A DNA stretch of 33,420 nt from Terriglobia bacterium (GTDB taxonomy: Bacteria > Acidobacteriota > Terriglobia > Bryobacterales > Bryobacteraceae): positions 1-33,420 of the forward strand of contig RGPS01000041.1 in the NCBI GenBank assembly GCA_010084195.1, written 5' to 3'. This document shows, piece after piece, positions 1 to 7,239 of this stretch (position 1 is the first letter of the stretch; every line of letters starts with the position of its first letter). A program made the translations under genes and the position numbers. The notes beneath the pieces were generated by a model. The model made no database searches. It was not told the DNA's origin and saw only the letters and a program-made list of their open reading frames with translations.

Positions 1-157
1 TGGTGCCGTCGGGGAAGATCAGGAACCCGGCGTTGCCTCTGCCGGTGTTGATCTGGTGGATATCGAGGGTGCCTGGCGTCCAGCGGGGGAGGGGCTGACC
101 CTGTTGTTGAGCCAGGAGGGCCGGCGTGAGAGCCAGGAGAAATGTAAGAGTTCGCAT
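1..157 (-). CDS. Partial exported protein, probable metallo-beta-lactamase-fold hydrolase (5' part only)
   Basis: Reading the minus strand from the ATG at 157 gives 52 residues before the window edge cuts the gene. Residues 1-16 form a signal peptide (MRTLTFLLALTPALLA), followed by a mature start rich in Gln and Pro. The stretch around residues 30-52 (LDIHQINTGRGNAGFLIFPD, then G-T) resembles the opening beta-strands of ComEC-like metallo-beta-lactamase-fold proteins, where this region leads into a strand ending in Asp before the metal-binding HxHxDH motif. That motif would lie outside the window, so the assignment is by pattern only. The start is 4 nt after the stop of the beta-barrel gene, so the two are probably co-transcribed. 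No clear Shine-Dalgarno sequence is seen. Confidence 0.55.
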   Translation of the reverse strand, partial: MRTLTFLLALTPALLAQQQGQPLPRWTPGTLDIHQINTGRGNAGFLIFPDGT

Positions 158-161
158 GGGG

Positions 162-773
162 TTAGAAGTGGATGCCGACCAGAACTTCGGCTTGGTTCAG
201 GTTGGAGATGTTGGCGAAGTTGGAGACGGTCGGGCGGGTGAAGCGGATTTCACCACTGAAGCGGAGGAGCGGGATCTTCACGTCGAGTCCGGCACCCAAC
301 ACGACCGAGGCGTTGCTCTGGTGCAGGAGTTGGCCGGGGCCGGAACTGATGGTGCTCTTCAGCGCCGACGTCAAGCCAGAGAGACGGTCGAAGGAGAGGC
401 CGCCTTCAATGAAGGGTTGGGTTCGGGATTTGCCGATCCGGTATTGAGCGAGGAGGGGGAAGCGCCACTGCTGCGCGGAAACATCCACAGCGCCGCTGCT
501 AACCGCCCCAGGGACGGGGTTGGTGAGAGCTCTCACCAGGCCGAAGGAATATGGCCGGAAAAGAGCATCCACCTCTATCCGGAACCCCTTGGGTAGGCTG
601 ACCTGCAGGGAGGGGCCGACCGTGAAGTTGCTGCTTTTCGCCACGGAGGTAACTCCCGTCGTAGTTGTGCTCTTGACGACGTCCTGAAAGGGGGCACCTC
701 CCAGGAAGCCAATCGAAAGCGATTGTGCGCTTGCGAAGAGGGGGAGGGCCAGAAACAGTGTCAGAGTCCGCAT
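162..773 (-). CDS. Outer-membrane beta-barrel protein, OmpA/OMP_b-brl-like
   Basis: 203 aa. A signal peptide covers about residues 1-16 (MRTLTLFLALPLFASA, cleavage before Q). The rest shows alternating hydrophobic/polar strands and periodic aromatic residues, and it ends in Phe (LVGIHF), the usual C-terminal signature of an outer-membrane barrel recognised by the BAM complex. Phrases such as FTVGPSLQVSLPKGFRIEVD and QPFIEGGLSFDRLSG fit eight-stranded porin-like barrels (PF13505/PF13568 type). The start is supported by TAAGGAC just upstream. It is divergent from the YceI-like gene, with about 120 bp between them, and is followed 4 nt later by another exported protein. Substrate or role unknown. 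Confidence 0.75.
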   Translation of the reverse strand: MRTLTLFLALPLFASAQSLSIGFLGGAPFQDVVKSTTTTGVTSVAKSSNFTVGPSLQVSLPKGFRIEVDALFRPYSFGLVRALTNPVPGAVSSGAVDVSAQQWRFPLLAQYRIGKSRTQPFIEGGLSFDRLSGLTSALKSTISSGPGQLLHQSNASVVLGAGLDVKIPLLRFSGEIRFTRPTVSNFANISNLNQAEVLVGIHF

Positions 774-893
774 GTCCTTAAGTATGACGTTTGAACCTGC
801 CTGTCCGTAAACACTTTGGCGGACATTTCTGAAACTCCTCGCATGTATCGGCGCTGCTTTTCTGATAGCGGCGATTTGACGAGGTGGAAGACA
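774..893. promoter_or_regulatory. Divergent intergenic region with an inverted repeat
   Basis: 120 bp between the divergent beta-barrel and YceI-like genes, so it must carry both promoters. An inverted repeat TGTCCG-(12 nt)-CGGACA lies at 802-825 and could be an operator. Ribosome binding sites are visible at both ends: GAGGTGG before the ATG at 894, and AAGGAC on the minus strand before the ATG at 773. I see no convincing -35/-10 pair. Confidence 0.3.
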
Positions 894-1511
894 ATGAAAT
901 ACACAGGTTTGTGTCTGGTTTTGGCGGCCACCACGCTGGTTCCGACCGTCGCGTCCGGCCCGGGTGGCCTGGCTGTCGAGGGCGGTGCTGCCACTTTCCG
1001 CTCCGCCACCAACATTGCGGGACTTGAAGTGAACGGGGCTTCAAAGGCCGTAACCGCGCAGGCGGAGATTGAAGTGGTGGGTACCGGTCTCAGTATCCGG
1101 AAGGTGGACGCCACCGTTCCGGTGCGCAGCCTCTCCACCGGCATGAAGATGCGCGACGAGCACAGGCGCAAGTACATCTTCACCACCGCGTCCGGCGAGC
1201 AGCCCGATCTTCGGTTTGAGGCGGAAGGGATGACGTGCCCGGCAGGGACTCAGGGGCACGAATTTGCGTGCAGATTGAACGGGGCGCTCAGCTTTCGGGG
1301 TGTTACCAGGCCCTTCATCTTGAACCTGAAGGCGAGGGAACAGGGCACTGCGGTATTCCGTGTGACAGGCGACGGCACCGTAAAGCTGGATGATTTCGGC
1401 GTCACGCCGCAGGAACAGTTCGGCGTCAAGGTCAAAAACGAAGTCGAAATCCGCCTGGACTTCGTGGGGAAACAGGTGGCCCCGGTTGTGGCTGCAGAGG
1501 TGCGCAAATGA
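894..1511 (+). CDS. Secreted YceI-like domain protein
   Basis: 205 aa from the ATG at 894. An upstream in-frame ATG at 816 would add 26 residues without signal character, whereas 894 has GAGGTGG upstream and opens a signal peptide (MKYTGLCLVLAATTLVPTVA). The mature part matches the YceI lipocalin-like barrel: a substitution-type N-terminal strand, SIRKVDATVPVRSLSTGMKMRDEH (about 60-90, the usual 'MR..H' region), and the hallmark LSFRGVTRPFILNL near residue 145. YceI proteins are periplasmic and bind isoprenoid or quinone-like lipids. The stop overlaps the start of the next ORF (ATGA), which carries a CxxCH motif, suggesting a redox pair. Confidence 0.8.
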   Translation: MKYTGLCLVLAATTLVPTVASGPGGLAVEGGAATFRSATNIAGLEVNGASKAVTAQAEIEVVGTGLSIRKVDATVPVRSLSTGMKMRDEHRRKYIFTTASGEQPDLRFEAEGMTCPAGTQGHEFACRLNGALSFRGVTRPFILNLKAREQGTAVFRVTGDGTVKLDDFGVTPQEQFGVKVKNEVEIRLDFVGKQVAPVVAAEVRK

Positions 1512-2005
1512 GACGTATTCTTGCGGTGGCGGTGCTTCTGGGCACCCCCCACGTCTACGTGTTACCTACTATGGTGCGACTCGAGTACCCGAATTGCTCG
1601 TTCTGCCACATCGCGCCGCAGGGGCTGGCTTGCTGAATCGATATGGTCGGGGAGTCGATCAGGCGCAGAGCCTCCAGGGCGGGGAGTACAGCCCGTTGGA
1701 TTCTGAGTTCAGCAGTGCAGGCGAATCCGCAACTATCCCGAATTTCGGCCCGGATCAACGCCTGTATCGAGTCCAGCACTATGGTGGTCCAGGAGCTGCA
1801 GCCGGAGTTGAGCACCGCGACGACCCCCTCGGAGCAGATACAACTGCTCCGCATTGCCCGGAATCGGATTATCCCCGGCAAGCGGAAGGCATGGGAGGTG
1901 ATTGTGAAGAATCAGCTACTTCCGGCCTACAGGAAGGCGGGGTATAGCTCCTTTATTGTTCGTCGCGTCCGTTTCGGGGCCCCTGACGGAAAGCCGGGAG
2001 CTTAA
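1508..2005 (+). pseudogene. Frame-disrupted CxxCH (c-type haem motif) ORF, possibly merged with a second small gene
   Basis: An ATG overlapping the YceI stop (ATGA) opens a short exported-looking peptide with YPNCSFCHIAPQG (CxxCH at residues 30-34), then stops at TGA 1634-1636. Reading on in the -1 frame after the G4 run at 1621-1624 gives GLLNRYGRGVDQAQSLQGGEY, a natural continuation. Further on, roughly after 1700-1800, the best coding frame returns to the first one. Its last 60 or so codons (for example KRKAWEVIVKNQLLPAYRKAG) have clean GC-rich third positions and end with TAA at 2003-2005. So at least two frame changes are needed to read it through. It may be a decayed gene, assembly error in a homopolymer, or two adjacent genes with one damaged. 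Confidence 0.5.
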
Positions 2006-3186
2006 CCTTTATCGTTTTCGTCAGGACCTGTCGTTTTCGGCGCAGAAATAGCTGAAAGCTGACCAATTGCCCACCTGGCATGTTCTGCCACCAGCGGGTC
2101 GTCAGATACCGCCAGCCGCTCCAACGGCTGGCGGTATTTGGCTTGTCCGGAGTTCCCCATGGCAATTGCTATGTTTCGCAGGAAAGTATTGTATTTTGAT
2201 CGGGTTGCAGCTGTTCCCCGGAATAGATGGATGAACTCAGATTTGGAGATTCCGGCGAGCCGATCCAGAGGTGGAGCGAAGAGCTCTTCGCGGGCAGGCG
2301 GGGCATCGGTTGCGGCCCGGCCATTCCAGGGGCAGACATCCTGGCAGATGTCGCAGCCAAAGATGTGGTTGCCGGTCTGAACCCGGAATTCTTCGGGGAT
2401 CGATGAGCGTAACTCGATTGTAAAGTAAGCGATACATCGCCTTGCATCAAGTTCAAAGCCACCTTTTGCGGAAGGCACGATAGCGGTGGTAGGGCAGGCG
2501 TCGATACAGCGTGTGCAGGTTCCACAACGATCCGGGGGCGGGGAATCGGGCTCCAGCTCCAGCGTTGTCAAAACTTCCCCCAAAAAGAACCACGAGCCAG
2601 CCGTCTGGCTGATCAGGCAGGTGTTTTTGCCGATCCAGCCCAACCCGGCCTGGCGGGCAAGCGAACGTTCAAGGAGCGGCGCCGTATCGACGCATGATCT
2701 CCACTCTCCTCCTTTTAATTGCTTAAGTTTAGCTCCAAGTACCTTAAGCTTCGCTTGAATCGATTCGTGGTAGTCTTCACCCCATGCGTAGCGAGAAATC
2801 CAGGCCCTTTCCGGGTCAGTGAATTCGGTGGAGTGGGGTTCGGGGCCGTTGTACAGGGTCCCGGTGCAGATCACGGCTCGGACGCCCGGGAGGAGTCGGC
2901 CGAGGTCGCCCCGGATCTCGGCGCGGTGGTCGGTGAGGTATCTCATCTCACCGGCAAGGCCACGGTCGGCCCAGTCGCGAAAGCGGTCGAAATCGGGAAC
3001 CGGGGATGCGCTGGCGACGCCCACCAGGTCGAAGCCGCATTCGGCAGCTAAGTCGTGGACAAAGCGGCTGCTTAGGTTCGATTTGTGCGATCCGCTACCT
3101 GTCCCGTTCACTATTGATATATCCCCATTGGGTGAGAGGGGTAGCCGTTCGATGTTGGATAGCTCCATCGGACCCCGATCCGGCAC
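2002..3186 (-). CDS. queG: Epoxyqueuosine reductase QueG
   Basis: 394 aa. QueG is the cytosolic cobalamin-dependent iron-sulphur enzyme that reduces epoxyqueuosine to queuosine in the wobble base of tRNAs with GUN anticodons. Visible hallmarks: GFDLVGVA near residue 51; the catalytic-Asp region SCVDTAPLLERSLARQAGLG (Asp167); a first [4Fe-4S] motif CGTCTRCIDACP (C221, C224, C227, C231); C251; and a second motif CDICQDVCPW (C278, C281, C285). A HEAT-like helical C-terminus (about 320-375) is typical of tRNA contact. Numbering is from the GTG at 3186. An ATG at 3168 (residue 7) and a GTG at 3111 are also possible starts, and the first 35 residues are not conserved-looking. It stands alone, convergent with the broken CxxCH locus and divergent from the radical SAM gene. 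Confidence 0.93.
   Translation of the reverse strand: MPDRGPMELSNIERLPLSPNGDISIVNGTGSGSHKSNLSSRFVHDLAAECGFDLVGVASASPVPDFDRFRDWADRGLAGEMRYLTDHRAEIRGDLGRLLPGVRAVICTGTLYNGPEPHSTEFTDPERAWISRYAWGEDYHESIQAKLKVLGAKLKQLKGGEWRSCVDTAPLLERSLARQAGLGWIGKNTCLISQTAGSWFFLGEVLTTLELEPDSPPPDRCGTCTRCIDACPTTAIVPSAKGGFELDARRCIAYFTIELRSSIPEEFRVQTGNHIFGCDICQDVCPWNGRAATDAPPAREELFAPPLDRLAGISKSEFIHLFRGTAATRSKYNTFLRNIAIAMGNSGQAKYRQPLERLAVSDDPLVAEHARWAIGQLSAISAPKTTGPDENDKG
2103..2140. repeat. Perfect 13-bp inverted repeat inside the 3' end of queG
   Basis: ATACCGCCAGCCG at 2106-2118 is the exact reverse complement of 2125-2137, with a 6-nt loop CTCCAA. The stem can extend to 16 bp with one G-T pair (2103-2140). It encodes part of the QueG C-terminal helix repeats. 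As RNA from either strand it would make a very stable hairpin, but no T-run follows. Confidence 0.6.
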
Positions 3187-3289
3187 CTTTCAATGTTTTT
3201 ACATCGAATTAGCACCCGGTACCAATCTACCCTTACAGAGAAGCAAAGTCTAAATAGGCTTTAGCTGTCCAGGAGATTTCAGAACCCCA

Positions 3290-5416
3290 ATGGCACACCC
3301 CATTAAATATGCAGAGAAGGCCGTAACCGTAGCGGCCAACGTAGCTTGGAGCATTTTCAGCCGTGTGAATGCAATCAGCAAGAACCCGTCGTTCACCCCG
3401 AGATGGTCCGAGAAGCCCCTGCTGAAGTCCTGGGAAAAACAGAAGCCGCCACTTGGCTGGCCCCGTACCACCGATTCGCTGTGCCCGAAGTGTGTTCCCG
3501 AGATCCGCACCAAAATCGTGGCCGGTGAAATCCCGGTTGAAATCCTGCGCAATGAGAAGGTCGGCGAAATTAAGGCCAGCATCATTGAACGCAACGGCGA
3601 AATCCTGATGGTGAAGGATTGCGTAATCCACGGTCACTTCGAAGACGTGATGGCGATGGACCCGGCCTTCCTGGAGAAAATCGAACGCGTGTTCCCCGGT
3701 CGCGACATCCGCGCCCACGCCGACGAAAAACTGCACGACCACGGCTCCTCCACCGTCACCCACGGTCGTGGTTCGGTCCTGACCATCGATCTCACCAACC
3801 GCTGCAACATGATGTGCGACCCCTGCTTCATGGACGCCAATCAGGTTGGTTTCGTCCACGAACTGAGCTGGGAAGACATCCAGACCATGCTCGACAACGC
3901 AATCTCCATCAAGCCGCGCCGCCAGATGTCGGTGCAGTTCTCCGGTGGTGAGCCGACCCTGTCCCCGTTCTTCCTGGACGCCGTGAAGTACTCCCGCAAG
4001 GTTGGGTACAACTCGGTGCAGGCTGCCACCAACGGTATTGAATTCGCCAAGAGCCCGGAATTCTGTCTGGAAGCGGCGAAAGCCGGCCTCCGCTACGCCT
4101 ATCTCCAGTTCGATGGCGTCGGCAACGCTGCCAACTCCCACCGCGCCATCGGCAACTTGTTCGACGTTAAGTTGCGCGCCATTGAAAACCTGCACTCGAA
4201 CGGTGTCGATATCGTCCCCGTTATCACCATCATCAACGGTGTGAATAATGAGCAGGTTGGCAAGGTCATCCAGTTCGCCCTCGACAACCCGAGGAAGATC
4301 TCCTTCCTCTCGTTCCAGCCCGTTTCGTTCACGGGTCGCGACGAAGAGATCACCGACGAACGTCGTCAGGCTCAACGTTATACGCTGTCTCACCTCGCGC
4401 ACGACGTGAAGAACCAGATCGGCATGGGCGAGCCCACGCGTGACTGGTATCCAATCTCTTTCATCAGCACCTTCTCCGATTGGTCCGATCTGGTTAAGGG
4501 ACCGGACACCGATTGGGGCCAGTTGAGCTGTGGCTGCCACCCGAACTGCGGTACGGGTATGGCCGTCATGATCGACAAGGAAACCAAGGAATTCGCGCCT
4601 GTCACCAAGTTCCTCAACGCCGAACAGATGGCGAAGGACGTGGCGCAGGTCAACGACGCCGCCCGCGGCAAGCTGATGACCGTCATCGGTGGTTCGCTCG
4701 CGCTGCTCCGCAACTACGATCCCTTCCAGGCTCCCACCAACTTCCGCCTGATGGACCTTCTGCAGAAGTTCGACAAGGGTCTGGGCGCAACCGGCAAGAA
4801 CTACGGTAAGGTTACCGGCGACCGCACGATGGAAGACATCGAAATGCGCCGCAAGGACCGCTGGAACTTCCTGTTCATCGCCGGTATGTGGTTCCAGGAT
4901 CTCTTCAATTACGACTTCCGCCGGACCGAACAGTGCATCATCCCCTACGCCACACAGGAAGGCGAAATCAGCTTCTGCGCTTACAACACGGGCGTGGGTT
5001 GGCGTAACATCGTCGAGAAGATGCACATGACGGCCTCGCTCACCAAGTGGTACGAGGAGAAGGGTCGGCACGAGATCTTTGCCGGCGGCAAGAAAGTACC
5101 GCTGGTTTCGGTGCAGCACTCGCTGGTACTGGATCTGGAAGCTGTGAATGCCGACATCCAGCACGATCTGGACGACAAGGGTATCGCCAAGACCGCCCGT
5201 GAAGAAAAACTCCGTGCGCGTAATGCCGAGATGGCCCGCAAGGCTTCGGAAGACGCCAAGATGGCCAAGCTGTACCGCGAAGTGATCCTGAAGGAAAAGA
5301 CCCCGGAAGGCGGCTTCGTGCCGCTCTCAGCACTCGGCGGAATCGCCCCGGCTCCGAAGGTTGCTCCGGCTGCCAAAGTGGAAAAGAAGGAAGAAGTCGG
5401 CAGCTTCGGCGACTAA
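3290..5416 (+). CDS. Radical SAM enzyme of the tetraether / membrane-spanning lipid synthase (Tes, MJ0619-like) family
   Basis: 708 aa. Family members couple or modify hydrocarbon chains of membrane lipids; archaeal Tes joins phytanyl chains into tetraethers. Seen here: an N-terminal metal-knuckle region with C65-x2-C68 and C111 (KDCVIHGHFEDV, the place where Tes-type proteins have TCPEHG); the radical SAM motif CNMMCDPC (C172, C176, C179); SGGEPT (218-223) for SAM binding; auxiliary cysteines LSCGCHPNCG (C414, C416, C420); and C549/C563 in EQCIIPYATQEGEISFCAYN, a typical late motif of this family. This layout fits one SAM cluster plus extra Fe-S sites. The Lys/Ala/Pro-rich tail (about 630-708) is unusual. 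Codons are strongly biased to C-ending and GGT, suggesting high expression. A possible AGGAGA site lies somewhat far upstream, and a strong terminator follows. Substrate inferred only from family. Confidence 0.75.
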   Translation: MAHPIKYAEKAVTVAANVAWSIFSRVNAISKNPSFTPRWSEKPLLKSWEKQKPPLGWPRTTDSLCPKCVPEIRTKIVAGEIPVEILRNEKVGEIKASIIERNGEILMVKDCVIHGHFEDVMAMDPAFLEKIERVFPGRDIRAHADEKLHDHGSSTVTHGRGSVLTIDLTNRCNMMCDPCFMDANQVGFVHELSWEDIQTMLDNAISIKPRRQMSVQFSGGEPTLSPFFLDAVKYSRKVGYNSVQAATNGIEFAKSPEFCLEAAKAGLRYAYLQFDGVGNAANSHRAIGNLFDVKLRAIENLHSNGVDIVPVITIINGVNNEQVGKVIQFALDNPRKISFLSFQPVSFTGRDEEITDERRQAQRYTLSHLAHDVKNQIGMGEPTRDWYPISFISTFSDWSDLVKGPDTDWGQLSCGCHPNCGTGMAVMIDKETKEFAPVTKFLNAEQMAKDVAQVNDAARGKLMTVIGGSLALLRNYDPFQAPTNFRLMDLLQKFDKGLGATGKNYGKVTGDRTMEDIEMRRKDRWNFLFIAGMWFQDLFNYDFRRTEQCIIPYATQEGEISFCAYNTGVGWRNIVEKMHMTASLTKWYEEKGRHEIFAGGKKVPLVSVQHSLVLDLEAVNADIQHDLDDKGIAKTAREEKLRARNAEMARKASEDAKMAKLYREVILKEKTPEGGFVPLSALGGIAPAPKVAPAAKVEKKEEVGSFGD

Positions 5417-5442
5417 CCGTCCCTCTCAACTCGTGAAAAACG

Positions 5443-5474
5443 AAAAGGCCACCGGGCAACCGGTGGCCTTTTTT
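5443..5474 (+). terminator. Rho-independent terminator of the radical SAM gene
   Basis: A 9-bp GC-rich stem (GGCCACCGG 5447-5455 with CCGGTGGCC 5460-5468) closed by a GCAA tetraloop, extended by AAAA/TTTT pairing and followed by a T6 run (5469-5474). It begins 26 nt after the stop codon, so the radical SAM gene is probably a single-gene transcript at its 3' end. Confidence 0.93.
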
Positions 5475-6033
5475 CAATATCCCTCGCCCACCAAAACCGC
5501 TTAGCCCTCCAAACCGCCAACGCCAGGGCCATTGTGGTGACTAACGGCGTTGCCCATCGACCGCCTGCCTCGAGCCCGTTCTTGTCCGCAGCCGCCGAGT
5601 TCATGGATCAACACCCGGAACTCCTGCAGTGACTGACACAGTGACTCACTACCCCACCTGATTCGGCCGCGAACCAGGGACACCCGGAAAACAATCGATG
5701 ACTTTCCTTCACGTGATCTTCTTCACGGAAGAAGGCGAGGGGCCCCTCTGGGGGCCGTTGTGCCACTCACAACAATCCAGGGTGTCCGGGCCACATTCAC
5801 AAGCGGGCATTGAGCCCAGACCGACACAGCCTCTGCTCCGGCTCCGGCTCTCCCGGTTTGTTCCAGTTCGGGCAACGTTTCATCTACCGTTGCCGGGGAA
5901 CCACGGTGAGCCGGTCACGCACCGAGAAAATATCGCTAACCCATAAAAAGAACTACACTTACTCCCATTTCCGTTCCACCCCGAAACCTCACCCTGCAAC
6001 CCCGCATGGCAAAATCCAAACCGAGGAAATGTC
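5475..6033. other. Non-coding stretch with scattered short repeats and hairpins
   Basis: About 560 bp with no convincing gene. Short ORFs on both strands lack ribosome binding sites and family resemblance. An 8-mer CAGTGACT is repeated at 5627-5634 and 5639-5646, and ACACCCGGAA at 5611-5620 and 5680-5689. Three abutting hairpins lie at 5718-5773. The last 100 bp become A-rich and pyrimidine-rich and carry GAGGAAA just before the ATG at 6034; the promoter of that gene is presumably here. Confidence 0.5.
5718..5773. other. Three abutting perfect hairpins
   Basis: Stem 1: CTTCTTC 5718-5724 with GAAGAAG 5728-5734 (3-nt loop). Stem 2: GGCCCC 5741-5746 with GGGGCC 5751-5756 (4-nt loop). Stem 3: GTTGTG 5757-5762 with CACAAC 5768-5773 (5-nt loop). 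Stems 2 and 3 are directly adjacent. All are perfect matches in an otherwise gene-free region. This could be part of a small RNA, a repeat-family unit or a recombination site; nothing decides between them. Confidence 0.45.
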
Positions 6034-6579
6034 ATGCTCCAAAACTCCAGAATTCCGTTTCAGGCCGATCTCCGCGACCTCGTCATCGGTCCGGAAATCA
6101 AACACCGTCTCGGTGACCTCATCGAGACGGCCCGCCTCAGCCTCAAGCCCCGTGACTTCGCCGAAAACTGCCTCGTAGACGAAATGGCCATCTCAAAATG
6201 GCGCGGCATCCGAACCAAAATCATGGAAAAAGCCGTCTACGATCATCAGGCCACAACCTACCGTCCCCGAGGCCTGAAAACCACCGACGGCACCGACGCC
6301 GAACCTTACGAGGATATGTACCACCTCGCCTGCGCTCACTCTCCCGAAGCCAGCCGCATCGTTCTGACCGCCCTCGGGCGTCTCGAAACCCGCTACTACC
6401 GGCATTTCTGCGGATCCTTCCGCCTCCTGCTCACCGCTCGGCGCGGCACGCCCCTACCCCTTACCGATCTCGAACAGGCACTCCACCCTCTCAGCAACTT
6501 CACCCCAAAAAAAGTAAAAGAAGAAAAGGAAAACACAACATGCGAACCCTCCCCGAACTCCTCTCACACGACAAAGTAG
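6034..6579 (+). CDS. Hypothetical protein of a lineage-specific WR-motif family (first of an overlapping pair)
   Basis: 181 aa, start supported by GAGGAAA upstream. I do not recognise a named function. The helical core FAENCLVDEMAISKWRGIR (about 42-60) and a later basic helix ALGRLETRYYRHF (113-125) resemble, from memory, a family common in Solibacter-type genomes with an 'LVDE...WR..R' helix followed by an 'R.E....R' helix. The last 30 residues are low-complexity and polar. No signal peptide or membrane segment. Its 3' end overlaps the next gene by 40 nt in another frame. Reading-strand base use is strikingly C-rich. Confidence 0.6.
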   Translation: MLQNSRIPFQADLRDLVIGPEIKHRLGDLIETARLSLKPRDFAENCLVDEMAISKWRGIRTKIMEKAVYDHQATTYRPRGLKTTDGTDAEPYEDMYHLACAHSPEASRIVLTALGRLETRYYRHFCGSFRLLLTARRGTPLPLTDLEQALHPLSNFTPKKVKEEKENTTCEPSPNSSHTTK

Positions 6580-7142
6580 TCGGCGATCCTGCCGAATACC
6601 TCGCCCTCGCCGCCGAAGCTCAATCCCAACTCCGTCCCGAAGGCTTCCTCGAACTCCACTTCGCCGCCGAGATCTTCCGCGACACCTGGCGCCTCTCGCA
6701 TCTGGCAACCGTCGACGAATCCACCTTCTCCGAAGAAGTTCTCGACACCCGCCGCAAATACCGCGACCGTCTCAACACCGCCGTCCGCCGCAACACCATG
6801 GAACTGCGCCGTCTCCAGACCGACCGCTACCTCAACAATCGCTGGAATCTCGGCCTCCCGGCACCCGCCAGCGCCCGCGACGTCCTGAGATTTGAAAAAA
6901 CGAACCCAAAGCCAGTCGAGGCAACAGGAATTCGAAAAAACGAACCCATTCCGGACACCGTTCAAACCGCGGAAACCCGGCTCCACTCCCAAATCGAAGC
7001 CGAAGAACGCCGCGAACTGGCGGAATTTTCCCATCGAACCAAGGTGATCCCCCGCAACGCCCCCTGTCCCTGTAAGTCAGGCGCCAAATACAAGCGCTGC
7101 TGCGGTAAAGACGCCCCGCCACTCCTCAATATGGCTGCCTGA
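6540..7142 (+). CDS. Hypothetical WR-motif protein with C-terminal SEC-C zinc motif
   Basis: 200 aa from the ATG at 6540, with AAGGAAA upstream. An earlier in-frame start would run through the previous gene. The N-terminal part has the same plan as the upstream neighbour: an acidic/hydrophobic helix with FAAEIFRDTWRLSHL (41-55), then a basic helix NTMELRRLQTDRYL (85-98), suggesting diverged tandem paralogues. The C-terminus is a SEC-C motif, NAPCPCKSGAKYKRCCG (C176, C178, C187, C188), a zinc-binding module known from SecA tails and many stand-alone proteins. Between them are two lysine-rich repeats, FEKTNPKP and IRKNEPIP. Cytosolic; function unknown. Confidence 0.7.
   Translation: MRTLPELLSHDKVVGDPAEYLALAAEAQSQLRPEGFLELHFAAEIFRDTWRLSHLATVDESTFSEEVLDTRRKYRDRLNTAVRRNTMELRRLQTDRYLNNRWNLGLPAPASARDVLRFEKTNPKPVEATGIRKNEPIPDTVQTAETRLHSQIEAEERRELAEFSHRTKVIPRNAPCPCKSGAKYKRCCGKDAPPLLNMAA
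6890..6948 (+). repeat. Direct repeat encoding KTNP/KNEP-type motifs
   Basis: ATTTGAAAAAACGAACCCA at 6890-6908 recurs as ATTCGAAAAAACGAACCCA at 6930-6948: 18 of 19 bases identical, 40 bp apart. The A6 runs stand out in GC-rich DNA. Within the SEC-C gene they are read in different phases, as FEKTNP and FRKNEP-like text (RFEKTNPK and IRKNEPIP). Confidence 0.7.
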
Positions 7143-7239
7143 CGGAGGTCAAAAGGAACGCCCGTCAAATGTCTGCCACCCGACGTGTGTCCGCTCGGCG
7201 GCCTTTTCTTCCATAGATGGAGTATTCTCAAATTTCCCT

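Noticed and set aside
3233..5164. 643-aa open frame antisense to the radical SAM gene
   Set aside because: Its composition is a mirror of the sense gene's strong codon bias (no TTA, CTA or TCA codons). The sense protein has full family motifs; the antisense protein shows none and begins inside the radical SAM coding region.
5413..5604. 63-aa minus-strand ORF with a hydrophobic stretch after the radical SAM gene
   Set aside because: Runs through the strong terminator, lacks a ribosome binding site and resembles no family I know.
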